Positions 1 to 17,400 of a stretch of 64,000 nucleotides of DNA are shown here, piece by piece. Position 1 is the first letter of the stretch. Every line of letters begins with the position of its first letter. Under the pieces are notes generated by a model. That model ran no database searches. It was not told the origin of the DNA and saw nothing but the letters and a program-made list of their open reading frames with translations. Position numbers and translations under genes: made by a program. The stretch lies in NCBI RefSeq assembly GCF_001039355.2, contig NW_019775644.1:38774-102773 (forward strand), written 5' to 3'. This DNA is from Lingula anatina (Eukaryota > Brachiopoda > Lingulata > Lingulida > Lingulidae).

Positions 1-4
1 TTAA

Positions 5-5366
<5,362 letters not shown>

Positions 5367-5643
5367 TGAAGTGAAAATTTTACTGCTGCTGATGTCAGAC
5401 ATTTAAAATTGATTTGATATGTAAAAACAGGAAGATTGGTCAATTTTTGAACAGTGTTGGATGAATTTTTTTCCTGGAAAACGTGGACTTTTTATCTTGA
5501 GTATGCAAGCTTACAAAATACATTAGGACTAGATGTAATAGTACTATTTGATCGTCCTTGAAGCTGATACTGCACAACTTATAAGATATGGTAAAATGGA
5601 TTGGATCTGTACATAGTAAAGCTTTAGTGAATAGAGTGAATGA

Positions 5644-5781
5644 TCTGCGATTGTATGGATTTTTCTACCATGAAAAATAAAGATGGGGAAGTGTTATTGA
5701 TAACTACGCTTCACTTAATTAAGTGAAAGAACCTTCTGCGAATGTATGAATTTTCCTACCATGTAAAATAAAGATGGAGAA
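5644..5781 (+). terminator. RBBP4 3' UTR with tandemly duplicated polyadenylation signals
   Basis: Two AATAAA hexamers at 5676-5681 and 5767-5772 lie in two similar segments (5644-5690 and 5735-5781, period 91) that share TCTGCGA, TGTATG, CTACCATG and AATAAAGATGG. They follow the RBBP4 stop by about 0.3-0.4 kb and are the likely cleavage signals. Confidence 0.7.
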
Positions 5782-5981
5782 CCAGTTTTGGAGTATTATG
5801 TTTAACTTGATTGAATGTCGTCCTGTTTTTTGGGAAAGAGTCGCCAAGCGGACCAGGTATTTCTCATTGTGAGGAATGCGCTACGGTTCAGTTCAGTGCA
5901 TGTTATTGAGAATGGTTGCCTCTGACCCCGCAAGTAGTGGCTCAACTGTGTGTATTGTGTTAATGTTGTCATAATAGCTGT

Positions 5982-6138
5982 CCAATGAAAGCGGCGTACT
6001 GAGACACACCTCCAGTCATGGGTCGCTGATTGGTCAATGTAAAAGGGGCTGTGTTGCTTCCAGTATAAATCGCTGGATGGAGTAAATATAATATTTGATA
6101 TACTGAAGAATCGAAAAACAGTCGCCATTGCTTTTAAG
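5982..6138 (+). promoter_or_regulatory. Likely UCP promoter and non-coding first exon
   Basis: A CCAAT box at 5982-5986, an inverted CCAAT (ATTGG) at 6029-6033 and TATAAAT at 6064-6070 are spaced as in a classical core promoter. Transcription would start near 6095. The leader could end at the donor AAG|GTAATC at 6138/6139 and join the acceptor before 7157, which precedes the UCP start codon. Inferred from motif spacing only. Confidence 0.55.
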
Positions 6139-7177
6139 GTAATCTTTTTTTACAAGTTTGTTCACACAGTTAAAAAAACGTTGATTTGATGCTGGATTTC
6201 TTTAGTGTTTGGCCAACCTACGTGCTTTGGGACTCCGTCTGGTTTTTTAAATAAATCCAGGTAAGTGTTACAGATTTAAGTGAAAGAAAACGGGAAAGGT
6301 ACGATAACTTTATCTGAACAATTCACGCTTCTCAGAAAGTGTCCTAATGCAGCCTTGCACCAAAATTTTATGGAACCTATTCAATGACGGCTATTGTTTA
6401 CCTTGTTTGTTTTACCCCTTTGTCAGGTGAAGAGGATAGTTTGGCTATAGCAGCGACTGAACCTATTGTCTCATTTCATACTGTTTACACATTTTCTATT
6501 TCCGAATGATTAAAATGAACTTTGAACTTAGCATTTATACACTGCACGACAGTAAAATCTCAATACAGTTAAATGAGTGGGAAAGGTACCATGAAAGGGA
6601 TGTTGCTGGGTTGATACGATCAATTAAAGAAATGGACTTTGGACCGTATGTGGATCTCTATGTGTAATGCGTGTATACGTGGGGAAATAAGGCCAAGTCA
6701 TCTGCCCTTGATGCATGGTTATTACCATAATTAACCTGGAATGTCACATTTAACTATGTAACTCTTATCATGTGAAAGACTGAGCTCACAAAAAATTTGG
6801 GAGCAGACTTGCAGTGTGAAAATATTCAATGCGCAGTTGTCAAGAATAACCTTCTCAAATATATGTATATATCACTAAGTCATGTCTGTTAAAAAGACTA
6901 TTAACATTCCCATCTGTGTTTACTTATACAGGTGTTTCCCGCCAGTTGTGGCGAGGCGTGACCCAAGCTAATGTCACTTCGATCTGCAGAATCACTTATG
7001 TTTGTGCACGTTTTTGTTTTCATCACGGGGAAACTGACGTTTGATTTAAGCGAGCACAATTCCTACGCTGTTCATTATATCGCCTCTATACGCGTTATTT
7101 TGTAGGTTTAAAGGACGCGTAAAGCAGTCTTAAATGTTGTGTATTATATATTACAGTATTTTAGATAACTGGTAATC

Positions 7178-9731
7178 ATGACTTCCGCGCCCAAGGTGCC
7201 TGAATTCACGCTTGGCACCAAGATCCTGAGTGCGGGCCTGGCCGCCTGCACAGCAGACGTGATCACCTTCCCTCTGGATATGGCCAAAGTTCGATTACAG
7301 GTAGGTTTTGGCTAAGAAATATCGAACTATTGACAATGCTATGAATGTTTTATGGCCCGTTTCTCACGAGTTTTGTTTGTGTGTTTTTAAGTAGTTTGAT
7401 AATAATGTAAACAGCAATATATCATCATAAAAATACGTCATTGGAAGCGCATAATGCCGCATACTGTGTTTTCATCATTCATTAAAATAATTTTTGTATT
7501 CCTGAAACATTTCTAGATTCAAGGGGAATCGGCCTTAATTTCTGCCTGTGGTGCGCATTTGGCCGGCGCCCCTCCAAAGTACCATGGCGTCTTCGGAACT
7601 ATTAGAACTATAGTGATACACGAAGGTGCCCGGGGACTGTACGGCGGACTGGTCGCAGGACTTCAACGACAGATGTGCTTCGCCTCTGTGAGAATAGGAC
7701 TTTATGATCACGTGAAAGGATATTACCACAGTTTCTTCAATCGTTAGTACTTTTAGCAGTCACAGACTGCTTATTACAAAATGTAAATGCAGTAAAATTT
7801 TGAGCCAGAAAGGTAAAATTATATAATTATGGTGAAGATTAATCGTTTCTTTATTAGAAGGATTCGGGGATATCTTTATAATTGTGGTGCTTATCCTACT
7901 CTCATCAAAATGAGGGGGGGGGGGGGTGTTATAATAAATTTATCTTGCAAGTGGGTACAGACGGAGACGCAAAATTACAGGGTACGCGTCAACGCTGTAT
8001 GAGGCATTCATGAAATTGTCCTTGTAGGTCCAGTCAGCGAGCCACACATTGGGATCCGTATTCTGGCTGGTGTTACCACAGGCGCGCTGGCCGTTCAGAT
8101 TGCACAGCCTACAGACGTGGTGAAAGTGCGCATGCAAGCGCAAGGAAATGGTGTGCTCCCGAAGCGCTACGACAGCGCGTTTTCTGCGTACAAAACTATA
8201 GCCAAACAAGAAGGGATACGAGGTTTATGGAAAGGTTCGTTTTGAAGTAGATTGGATTATCTATTGGGTTATCCCCTCCCACACCAACCTGAGAAAATCA
8301 CAAAGAAGAAAAAAAAAGGTTTTTGAAGTATAGTACTTTCTGGTTTAAACATACGATTTACAAAACTTCTTCTTTCGAAACACAATACATCACAACGAAA
8401 CATGTTTTAGTCACCGGAATAACCGGAAAAAGTTAACTTTTTAACGGCATTAAAACTTTTTAATCAGTAGAGACCACGAGCTGGTTATATACCAGCCAAA
8501 AAGCTAATACCCAGTGCAAAATAGCTCTTGGCTCTGTTCAGTCCCACTGTCACGTTTCCCTTTTGTCACGGTTCAATTATTAATGATCCGTGTCGAATCA
8601 CGTGCAGGATATTTCATCATCTTGTACGTTTGACTTATTAAAGACCAACATTATTCACGTCTAAACAGCTTATATACTCAATGTCATTATAAATTCATCA
8701 AGATAAAGTATTAATTAATTAATTTATAGACTTTATATGGTATATTTAGAATGGATGGGAAATTGATAAGCTGGTAAGAATAAGAAACTGGAACGTTTTA
8801 ATTGAGAATTTCCCCACTACAGGCTTACTTCGTCTTTTATAATCTTTTTATCACCAAAAAGCCTATAGACTCTATGCATTACCCTAATTCCTCTTATCAT
8901 TTCTTTTTTTCTGTATCAGGCACAATCCCCAACATGACCAGAAATGCGGTAGTGAACTGTTGTGAATTAGTGTCCTACGACATCATAAAAGAGAAGATCC
9001 TAGACTACGACTTAATGTCCGATAATATGCCTTGTCACTTCGTATCCGGCTTCGGCGCTGGTTTCGTCACAACTGTGATAGCCTCCCCTGTAGATGTAGT
9101 GAAGACGCGGTTTATGAACTCCGGCAAGGGGACGTACAGGGGCGCCTTCCATTGCGCCACCAAAATGCTAATGGAGGAAGGACCTATGGCTTTTTACAAA
9201 GGGTAACACACGCTTTAACTGAAGTGGGATTTTCATAAATACAATAATAATTACAATATTATATAAAATTTGCAAATCCGTCATACGCAGTGTTAGTTTG
9301 TACGTAAGTATAAGAAAATGGTGCGCTTTTGAAGCGCTAGAGTGAATTGTCTCTACTCACAAAGTTCAAGTTTAAAAGCTAGGGCCTAATATTACACCAT
9401 ATTAGAAAAGGTTGAAGACTACAGTTGCAGCTAACGGTGTACTTCTCCTTTTTAAATAAATAAAAAAGATTCAGACACATTTATCGGACACTGAAAAAGG
9501 AACTTTTTAAACTACCACTCAAGGTATCGCGATACTAGACTATCACGTGTTTTTTTACTTATTTTCTGTCAATTTTTGTTATGGCATAAACGAGCTTCAT
9601 TATTCTATTTCAGATTCACTCCTTCTTTCTTGCGTCTGGGGTCTTGGAATATTGCAATGTTCGTCTGCTTCGAACAGTACAAGAGGTTCATGTATAGAGC
9701 AAAAGCTTCTTCAGACAGTATGGCTGTGTAA
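7178..9731 (+). CDS. UCP2: Mitochondrial uncoupling protein, UCP2-like (SLC25 family)
   Basis: Inner-membrane carrier of the SLC25 family; UCPs modulate proton leak or transport C4 metabolites. Five coding exons (7178-7300, 7517-7742, 8028-8234, 8920-9202, 9614-9731) give 318 residues against about 309 in vertebrate UCP2. The three repeats carry the family signature: [10 protein letters not shown] (repeat 1), [12 protein letters not shown] (repeat 2) and [12 protein letters not shown] (repeat 3). UCP-typical stretches include [35 protein letters not shown] and [17 protein letters not shown]. The start at 7178 is the first ATG after an acceptor and opens directly into the carrier N-terminus. 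Sequence is closest to the UCP1/2/3 branch rather than UCP4/5. The donor of exon 2 (C|GTTAGT) is slightly weak but keeps phase. The exact orthology among UCP1-3 cannot be settled here. Confidence 0.95.
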
Positions 9732-9815
9732 CGTCAGATAAAACTCACCGTCACCGTCATAAACATGAAGACATCAGAACGCCGATGGACTCTGTTCGAG
9801 CTGAATGTCATCCAT

Positions 9816-9821
9816 AATAAA
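9816..9821 (+). terminator. UCP polyadenylation signal
   Basis: AATAAA 85 bases after the UCP stop. Further AATAAA copies at 10063-10068 and near 10482 could serve longer transcripts. Confidence 0.6.
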
Positions 9822-12021
9822 ACAAGCTGTTCTCACCCAGCTGTGACTTGTCTGCCGTAAGGCCAGAGGTCTTATAGAACGTCTGTGATATTAAAATATG
9901 TTTGATATCTTATATAACATTAAAAAAAAAAAAAGAGAAAACGGGATGACCGTGAGCACAAACTAAACCAGTAGTGCAATTATGTAACTTACAATAATCA
10001 CTGTTTATAAAAATATATATTGTTTAATACTAAGAAAGATTAACGAATTTAATATAGTATACAATAAAATGGTGCTGTAAACTATTTAGGACCACAGAGA
10101 GAGAGGACAGTTACACAGAATGATGACGGAAGCTTGTCAACTATTTGTGCATAAATTTTACCGCCACTGTTAATTCTCAGTTATAAAAATAGATACGGGG
10201 GGAATAATAATCAGTTTTATTGTATGAGTACCTTATATTTTCGCATTATTAAACAATTTATAAAATGAAGAAATAATTAACAAAATATATTAAGAAATAA
10301 AAAGACGGCAATTGGATCCAACGGTTCTCTGAATTATTGATTCCATTATGTCTCTATTATCGTAACGTCGTTTTATCAGTAAATATTATTATCATCATTC
10401 ACCCCTACTGTTAAACTTTATGGTGTATAACGGGGATGTTGTACTTCATGGTGGAGGGTGCCCGTGTCATTTTTTTCTGGAATAAAGTGTATTTCAACAT
10501 CAAGTGGACTTCAGTCACGTCTACATGTATTTGATCGTGAACATTCGTGAACAGTTTTAGCTACAACCCCTCATGTGTTGTAATTTGCATAACAATAAGT
10601 TGCTCATCGCAGTGAGGGCGGTATCCGAGAATACTCACTTGGCAGTTGGACACAGTTGGGTGTAGACGCAACAGTATGTGTGGTGAAGTCGCAAGATCGA
10701 AGTATTATATAAGGCTTACAAGCAAATACTTGATTCGTAAGTATCACTACTTCTTCAGTTACCCCCAACATGTACTATTTAAAGGCACAGACAAATGAAA
10801 GAAAATTTACGACAAATATTTATAACACGATAATAAGGCGATTCTTTGTCATATTTATACTCACCAATACTTAGAATATATTGGTTTTGATAAAGTATTA
10901 CAATGCTGTTAGTCTGCAAACGTATGTAGTAAACGGCGCTCTCAGCTGACCTTGACAAAAACCTAAGTCTGCTTGAAATCTTCAGCTATCCTCTTGGACA
11001 TATTTGGAAGACACTGGGTTTTTAAAAATAGCTTTCGTTTAGATGTAAGAATTGCCGTAAAGAACACTTTCTACTTAATATCATATGCCCGTCAAATATT
11101 TGAGCTTCTTATGAAAGGATATCGTGTACGTCATTTTTATGGACAAATCCTTTATACAACTGTCATCAACAAAATTCAAACGTCGCGATAACTCGTGACA
11201 CAATGATTAACAAAGAAATATTTTACGTAGATTAACTGTGTGGCGTCTCCAGCGTACTGTGTGTTGTACGGAGGGGGGAGGGGTGTGGGGTAGCTGGGTC
11301 GTAAATTAAGACGCCAATAAAAGCACACATAATTCCAAACATTAATGCCCTTTCCTCTGTGATATATCAAATGCAGTAGTCGTATTTTGAGAGCCTGTCC
11401 GTTTTGTCCAAATTGTAACTAATATTCTCTTATTCCAGAAGCCCACTGAGATACAGAACAACATGCGCTGAAAGCGGCAGTCAGGTAGCCTTGGGTTCGT
11501 ATTCAGGAACCCTACACACATTCATCTTTTATATCAAATCTGAATATATACTTTTATAATTGTAGGCTTTTTCATTTTCATGTGAAATTATGATAAAGGT
11601 GGTAGAAATAGTAACAGGAGATAAGTAGTAAGATCATATATCTGACCTGTAAATATTGCCTCATTTTCTTGTCCTTGTTTCTTTGGATGATTCAAATTGA
11701 AATGTTTAAAAACTTTGTAAATATACCATGTATTTAAAAAATAATAGAATTAGAGCACTTGACCTGCCTTAACCCGCTAAAAGGAAATATATAAAATGTT
11801 TTCCAATGTTTACATTAATGATCATGTTTTTTGTAAGTTTGTTCTGTATTTTGGTCTAAGTTTCACTCTTATCCCTTGTAGCATATTCATTTGTCCTGCT
11901 AGATATCATATATTTTCTTAATATAGTACAGGACCACTTTTGACAGGTCCTGGTTTTTGCTGCCACAAACTGATTTGCATTTGAAAACCTTCATGCTATT
12001 TTAAAAATTGAACAAAAATTC
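9822..12021. other. Intergenic, no gene recognised
   Basis: AT-rich sequence with only short, family-less open frames and no splice-compatible conserved peptide. It may hold an extended UCP 3' UTR as far as about 10.5 kb. A G-rich tract is at about 11269-11290. Confidence 0.6.
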
Positions 12022-12286
12022 TGGACCCAGTTTTATAAAGGACGTTTAGCACTAACCAGTGTTTAACTCTAACCAGACCTAAATAGTCTGTTAGTAAACT
12101 GACCTTTAAATAATTATTTAATCCAGTTAAACACTGGCCAGTTAACTAATTGGCTGTTTTCCGTCAGAAGACTGTATGTAAAACAAAATTTAACCATCTT
12201 TTAGTTAATGGGTGTTAGGAGAATTTATCCACTGGTTAGGCTTATCCACTGGTTAGTGCTAAACGCCCTTTATAAAACTGGGCCCT
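12022..12286. repeat. Foldback (MITE-like) element, family 3
   Basis: Terminal inverted repeats of about 40 bases. The left end reads GGACCCAGTTTTATAAAGGA and continues to CGTTTAGCACTAACCAGTG; the right end is the reverse complement with few mismatches. The interior is rich in AACCAGT/ACTGGTT variants. There is no ORF, so it is likely a non-autonomous DNA transposon. Confidence 0.8.
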
Positions 12287-12609
12287 GAAGTTTAGATCTA
12301 AATAACAACAGTTCAAATTTACCCAATTAGGCATATAATATGTGTTCTGATGGTATTAAATTGAAAATTTTCAATTCCTGTTCCACGCAAAAAAGGTTTC
12401 CCAGTTCAAAGTGATATTTGAAATGTTTTGTTTCCTTGCATTCATGGGACAAATTTAATATTTCAAATAGTCTCAAATCTGCAATAAATTATGTTATGAA
12501 GAAGGCCTTGTTAGTTTGTTTGCTTGCTTGCTCTTTGACACCCCTTTTCCTCATTTATTATATTCAAATTTAACTACTATTTTATTGCACATTTTTGATG
12601 ATTAATTTG

Positions 12610-13345
12610 CACTTGCCCCTAAACTGAATGGATTGTAACAACCTGGCACCCATCAATTCCCATTGATTCACTCCAACTGTCAACTTTTAAATCAAATGTA
12701 CTTGTTCACCAGGTCACACCTCAATAAGCGTGAACTCCTGCCATCTAACATCCCTAGAACTTGATTGACTCTTGTAAATCTGTCCCCCATCTGATGGAAT
12801 GGACTGGCCCAACCTTCTGCCAATAAAATGAAATGGGCTTGTCCAAAATGACACCCCTCATTCAAATATCAAATTTCCCACCTCTCAGCCCCAAAATTAA
12901 ATGGGCTCTTCCTACCTGTCACCTTTGAAATGGAATGAACTTGTCCTACCTGTACACCCTACAAATGAAATGGACCAGCCACATCTGTCATCCCTAAATG
13001 GTTTAAATTCTTCCTACCACCCCTTCAAATACAATGGACTCTTCCCACTTAACAGCCCCTTATTTAAATGGACTCTTCCCATCTGCCCCATTAAAAAGAA
13101 TGGTCTTTCCCAACCTGACCCCTCAAATGGGATGAACTTGTCCAACCTGACACCCCTAGAATTGAATAAACTTATCCTACCTTTACCTCTTTGAATAAAA
13201 TGGACTATTCCCACCTGTCCCCCCCTTTAAATAGGTCTTTACCGACCTGACACCCCTGAAGTGGAATGAATTTGCCCAACCTGATACCCCTACAGTTGAA
13301 TGGACTTGCCTTACGTGTATCCCCTTTGAATGAAAGGACTCCCCA
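12610..13345. repeat. Degenerate minisatellite, unit about 36 bp
   Basis: About twenty diverged head-to-tail units built on elements such as AATGGACTTG(T/C)CC, AACCTGACACCCCT and (G/A)AATGGAATG. Because 36 is divisible by 3, an open frame of 97 codons appears (12901-13194, +) with a 12-residue periodicity (L.PL..N.L.LP). Units are too diverged to be a recent array. I regard the frame as a by-product and annotate no gene. Confidence 0.75.
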
Positions 13346-14418
13346 TGCCTACTCCAGCAGTTGAGGGGCATATTGGCTGAAGCATTAAGAAAATGATTTT
13401 TTCTATAAAATGAACCCATTATATTTTCTATAAAAGCAATTATATGCTTTGCTACAACATTCCATATATCATTGTATATTACTCAATTCATCTGTACAGT
13501 TTTTGCGATAGGAAGATAAAAAAAATTAGCTATGCCAAAAGAAATCATTAAATTTCCCATTATAAATTATACAAACAAAAACACTGATATTGTAGCTCTT
13601 TTTAATCATAACATACTATGATCAGAAGCGATTAATGTTTTGAAAATGTACTTTGTAAAATGTTAAAAAAATCTATTCCAAAAGTGAATTACATTAAATC
13701 AAAATAATTATAAAATCAATAGCAAGTGAACACGAGTAAGCAAGAAAAATACATGTATAAAAAAACACTTATATTATATATAAATTCACAGCCTATGATC
13801 AGCAGCAATTTTTAGTTGTTACTGTTCTTAAGTTACATTATAAGATCAAACAAATAAAATCAGCTGAGTGTCTCTCAGCAATAGTCTACATGATACTGTG
13901 CTTAGATAGAATCCTATTCCACTGGAGATTATCAAGATATTATGTTCCTAAACCTTGTGACATGTGGACGCTGCATTCTTTTTCCACGCTAATAAGAACC
14001 TTTATAGCTGAAACAGTGAAAATGAGTTATTCAAATGGATTCGATGTTAAGTAAAGCATGATTATTCTTTGATTATACTTTATATGTTTGACCTTACCTA
14101 AGTTTGACCTTACCTAATAATAGAAGAGAAAATCTAAAACCTTTCTTTAATTTCAAGTTGGCAGCATACAGTACTCATATACTGTTTACTGTTTACTACA
14201 TGTATATAAATGACGTAGATGTATTTCATTGTGTTCATATTTCTTACCTTGTCCACATCTTAACAGTAACATCTGGCCTTCAAAATACCTGGAAACACAA
14301 ACAATAGATTTACAAATAGTAATAAATTATTATTGAAAATGAACCTTTCTTGATTAGAATATATAAAGTTGAGAAATGGATGACCTGTCATTTGAATAAA
14401 AGTTTAAATTTAAAAAAT
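13346..14418. other. Region downstream of NADSYN1, mostly unassigned
   Basis: AT-rich and without a recognisable coding exon. One segment (14248-14288, minus strand) has both an acceptor (TTTCCAG) and a donor (GTAAGA). It could be an additional 3' exon of NADSYN1, putting a stop three codons after the donor at 14455. Confidence 0.4.
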
Positions 14419-17400
14419 CTAAAAGGTCCTATGATATGAAAAAACAAAACTTACCCTGATTCCTAGCTTAAACCTCTTGGGTGCAGATACTGGAGGATCA
14501 ATCACTGTCGGTGTGCAACATCTCTGACCACTATCCAAATCATATGACCTCTTTTGCTGGAAACCTCTTTTTGGAGGTTCTGAACCATTCAATATAAGAG
14601 CTTCAGTGTCTGGCTGTGAGGAATACCCACCAGGTGGCAGCACTGGCTGCAGTGATGATGCACCAGGTAGCAGCACTGGGCGTGAGGAAGACACTCCAGA
14701 TGACAGCATCATTGTGACCATGACCCCTTTATCATTATCTCCTGTTTTCTTTCCTCCTCCAGTACCTCTCTGCTGATCAGAATCACTGCTACTCTGTCTT
14801 CTCAGCTGTTCCCTTTCATACTCAATATTGGTGTTCTTTATTTTGCCCCCTCCTCCACCTCCTCCTCCTCTCCTTTCTGCAGCAATCTGACGGCTTTCCA
14901 TTATTTGAACCTGCAAATATTTTTTAAGTATGTCAAACCTTCTACTGACAGCTATGAAGTCTTTTGTTGATACATAATCTACAGGATATCTTTAGATAAT
15001 TAAAACAGTAATGCAAATAAATACTGGTTGGATATATATATATAAACCTTATTCATATATGTAAGTACAACTTAAACATATGAACTGCCAGCCATTTAAT
15101 TTTTATATGCTCTCTCTAAAATATATCTAAAAACTTTTAAGTTTATAATATTAAAATATATGTGAAGTTCGAAAGTTTACAAGGTGTTTTCAAAATATCA
15201 CCTGTTACATGGCTCTGAGCTCAAATCAAAGTACATGTAAAATGAAAACACGTTTCCACATATATGTCTTGTTATTATCACCAAAACTTAACCAATGTGC
15301 CAATCAATTGAGACAACATAATTTACTGTGAAAAAAGAAAAAAAAAAGGCTTTTTCTCACCTGCTCTTCAATCATTCTGAACTGCCATGGCCACTGTATG
15401 TTGTATAAAAACTGTCTATGGTCAAATCTGTTATCATCCACACTATAGCTTTCGGCATGGTAGGAAGGAGTAATGACAGTCATCTTATGCCGATTAATGG
15501 AATAGTACCTGAAGAAGTGCTTTACCTTGGAGGCAACCTTTTCAGAGAAAGAAAAGAAACGTTAAAACTGCTTTATGATCCCTTTATGGTAGTTCATATA
15601 CTGACCAGTATCCAGTTGCTTAATAAATATTATATCATAAAATAGACATGCTTACTTCATTACAGGAATATTTATGATCAACATGCCATTGCCTACATAT
15701 AGTTCATAGTTTGCTAAAATCTTACTTGTCTTGGAGTACAGTTTTCTTTCCAAGTGTGCACTAATTTGCCAAACATGCTATATGGACCACAAAATGCCTG
15801 CTTTCGAAGGCGACCATAGACTGAAAGTTCATCATAAGTCATACCCATATCTTGCTGAAAACCAAAATTGAGTTTTTTTATAAAACATGCATCGATGACG
15901 GGAAAGTAGATCTCATGTAGTCCTCAAGTCCAAATTCTGATGTCAATTTGTGAGTGGTATAGTATTTACAGCATCCCAAAAATGAATTAAATTAAAGAAA
16001 GTAACATTAGAATAGTACATTATTTGGGACACCCTGTAGATAAGCACTACTTTTAACTGATTAATAGATTTTTTAATATTCTAGAATCAGTGTAATGATT
16101 TCTGACATCCTACCTCATCTGTCTGTACTAGTTTGCCATCCATGAGTGGTTCCAGCTCTGCAGTTGGAGGTGCAGAAAATATGCTGCAACAAAATTTTTA
16201 CAAAATGGTAATTTTATTTTCCAAATGACAAGGTAATGATAATAAACTGTCAAAATAAAATGCAAACTATTATCTGATTTTTTCTTTTGCTGCACAAATT
16301 ACAAATAAAATGTATCTAACATGATTTATGTAAATGACAGTTTGGATCCAAACTTACTCTTTCAAAGCTGTAAAGCCAAATTTATTAATCGAGTAAGTGA
16401 TAAACTTCCTGAGGTCTGTTTTACTGATGGCCCCTATTGGGTTCAGATCAGCACTGGAGCAGTCATATTTGGTAAGGTAGCCACGCAAACTGAAAGAATA
16501 ATTAAATAATAATTTTAACACTTGAGGACAAAACAAAAAGAAAACTGGAGGATCACCTGAACCTTATATATTATATATCTAATGCCTGACTTCCTTTCCA
16601 TTTATCTCCATATACATATCTTAATTAACCTGACCAGGGACATCTCGAATCTTTTATCTGGACATGTCCAGCTACTAAATATCACCTTTCATCTACATTT
16701 GAAGAGCCCAACACCAGCAGTCCTCCTGGTCTCCCTCTGGCCCATAGAGATAACTGTGCAAATAGGTAAGCTAGAACCATACGCAGCCTGGCCTGGAATT
16801 GAAAAACATTTAAAGTAAACTGGCTTAATTAATAATAAAATTAGGTGTTCAGGCTAATCATTTTACATGGATATGATTTTTAAGTATATCTACATAAATT
16901 TCAACATTGTTACATTAATCCCATTGATTATGTTATCCTTTTGATAATTTTGACTGAGTAATGAAATCTCAAATTAGTTTTTTTTTTTTTTGTAAATATG
17001 CTTGATAAATATTGATTAAAAATTACCCTGTAGGATGTCATTTTTACAGCAAGGCTAGTTAATAAAAACAACAAAAAAACATGTACCTGGATATTCTGCA
17101 TTGCCACATTCTCTCTCAGACTGCCCCCATGAGCCTTGAACCTGGGTACAAGCCCCATCACTGCAGTAAATATACCCAGAACTGCTGCCACTGCTGTGTC
17201 TATTTTGATTTGAAGATGGTGACTGAAAAAAAGAAAGACATAATCATCACACAATGTTTAATGTTCTGTATTAATATTAGTACAACACAAGATGCAAGAA
17301 GAGATTGTCTTATAACCATGCATACTTTCAATTACCAAGGAAAAAAAAACAATAATCTATTTTCGCACATGTAATGCTCTCTGCCAACAAACAATAAAGG

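Noticed and set aside
5802-6128. Minus-strand 108-codon frame upstream of UCP
   Set aside because: It overlaps the CCAAT/TATA promoter region on the other strand and shows no family resemblance.
12901-13194. 97-codon repeat protein
   Set aside because: It is explained by a minisatellite whose period is a multiple of three; no splice or start context supports a gene.
12610-13345. CRISPR-like array
   Set aside because: Units are contiguous and diverged, with no constant repeat separated by unique spacers, and the host is a eukaryote.
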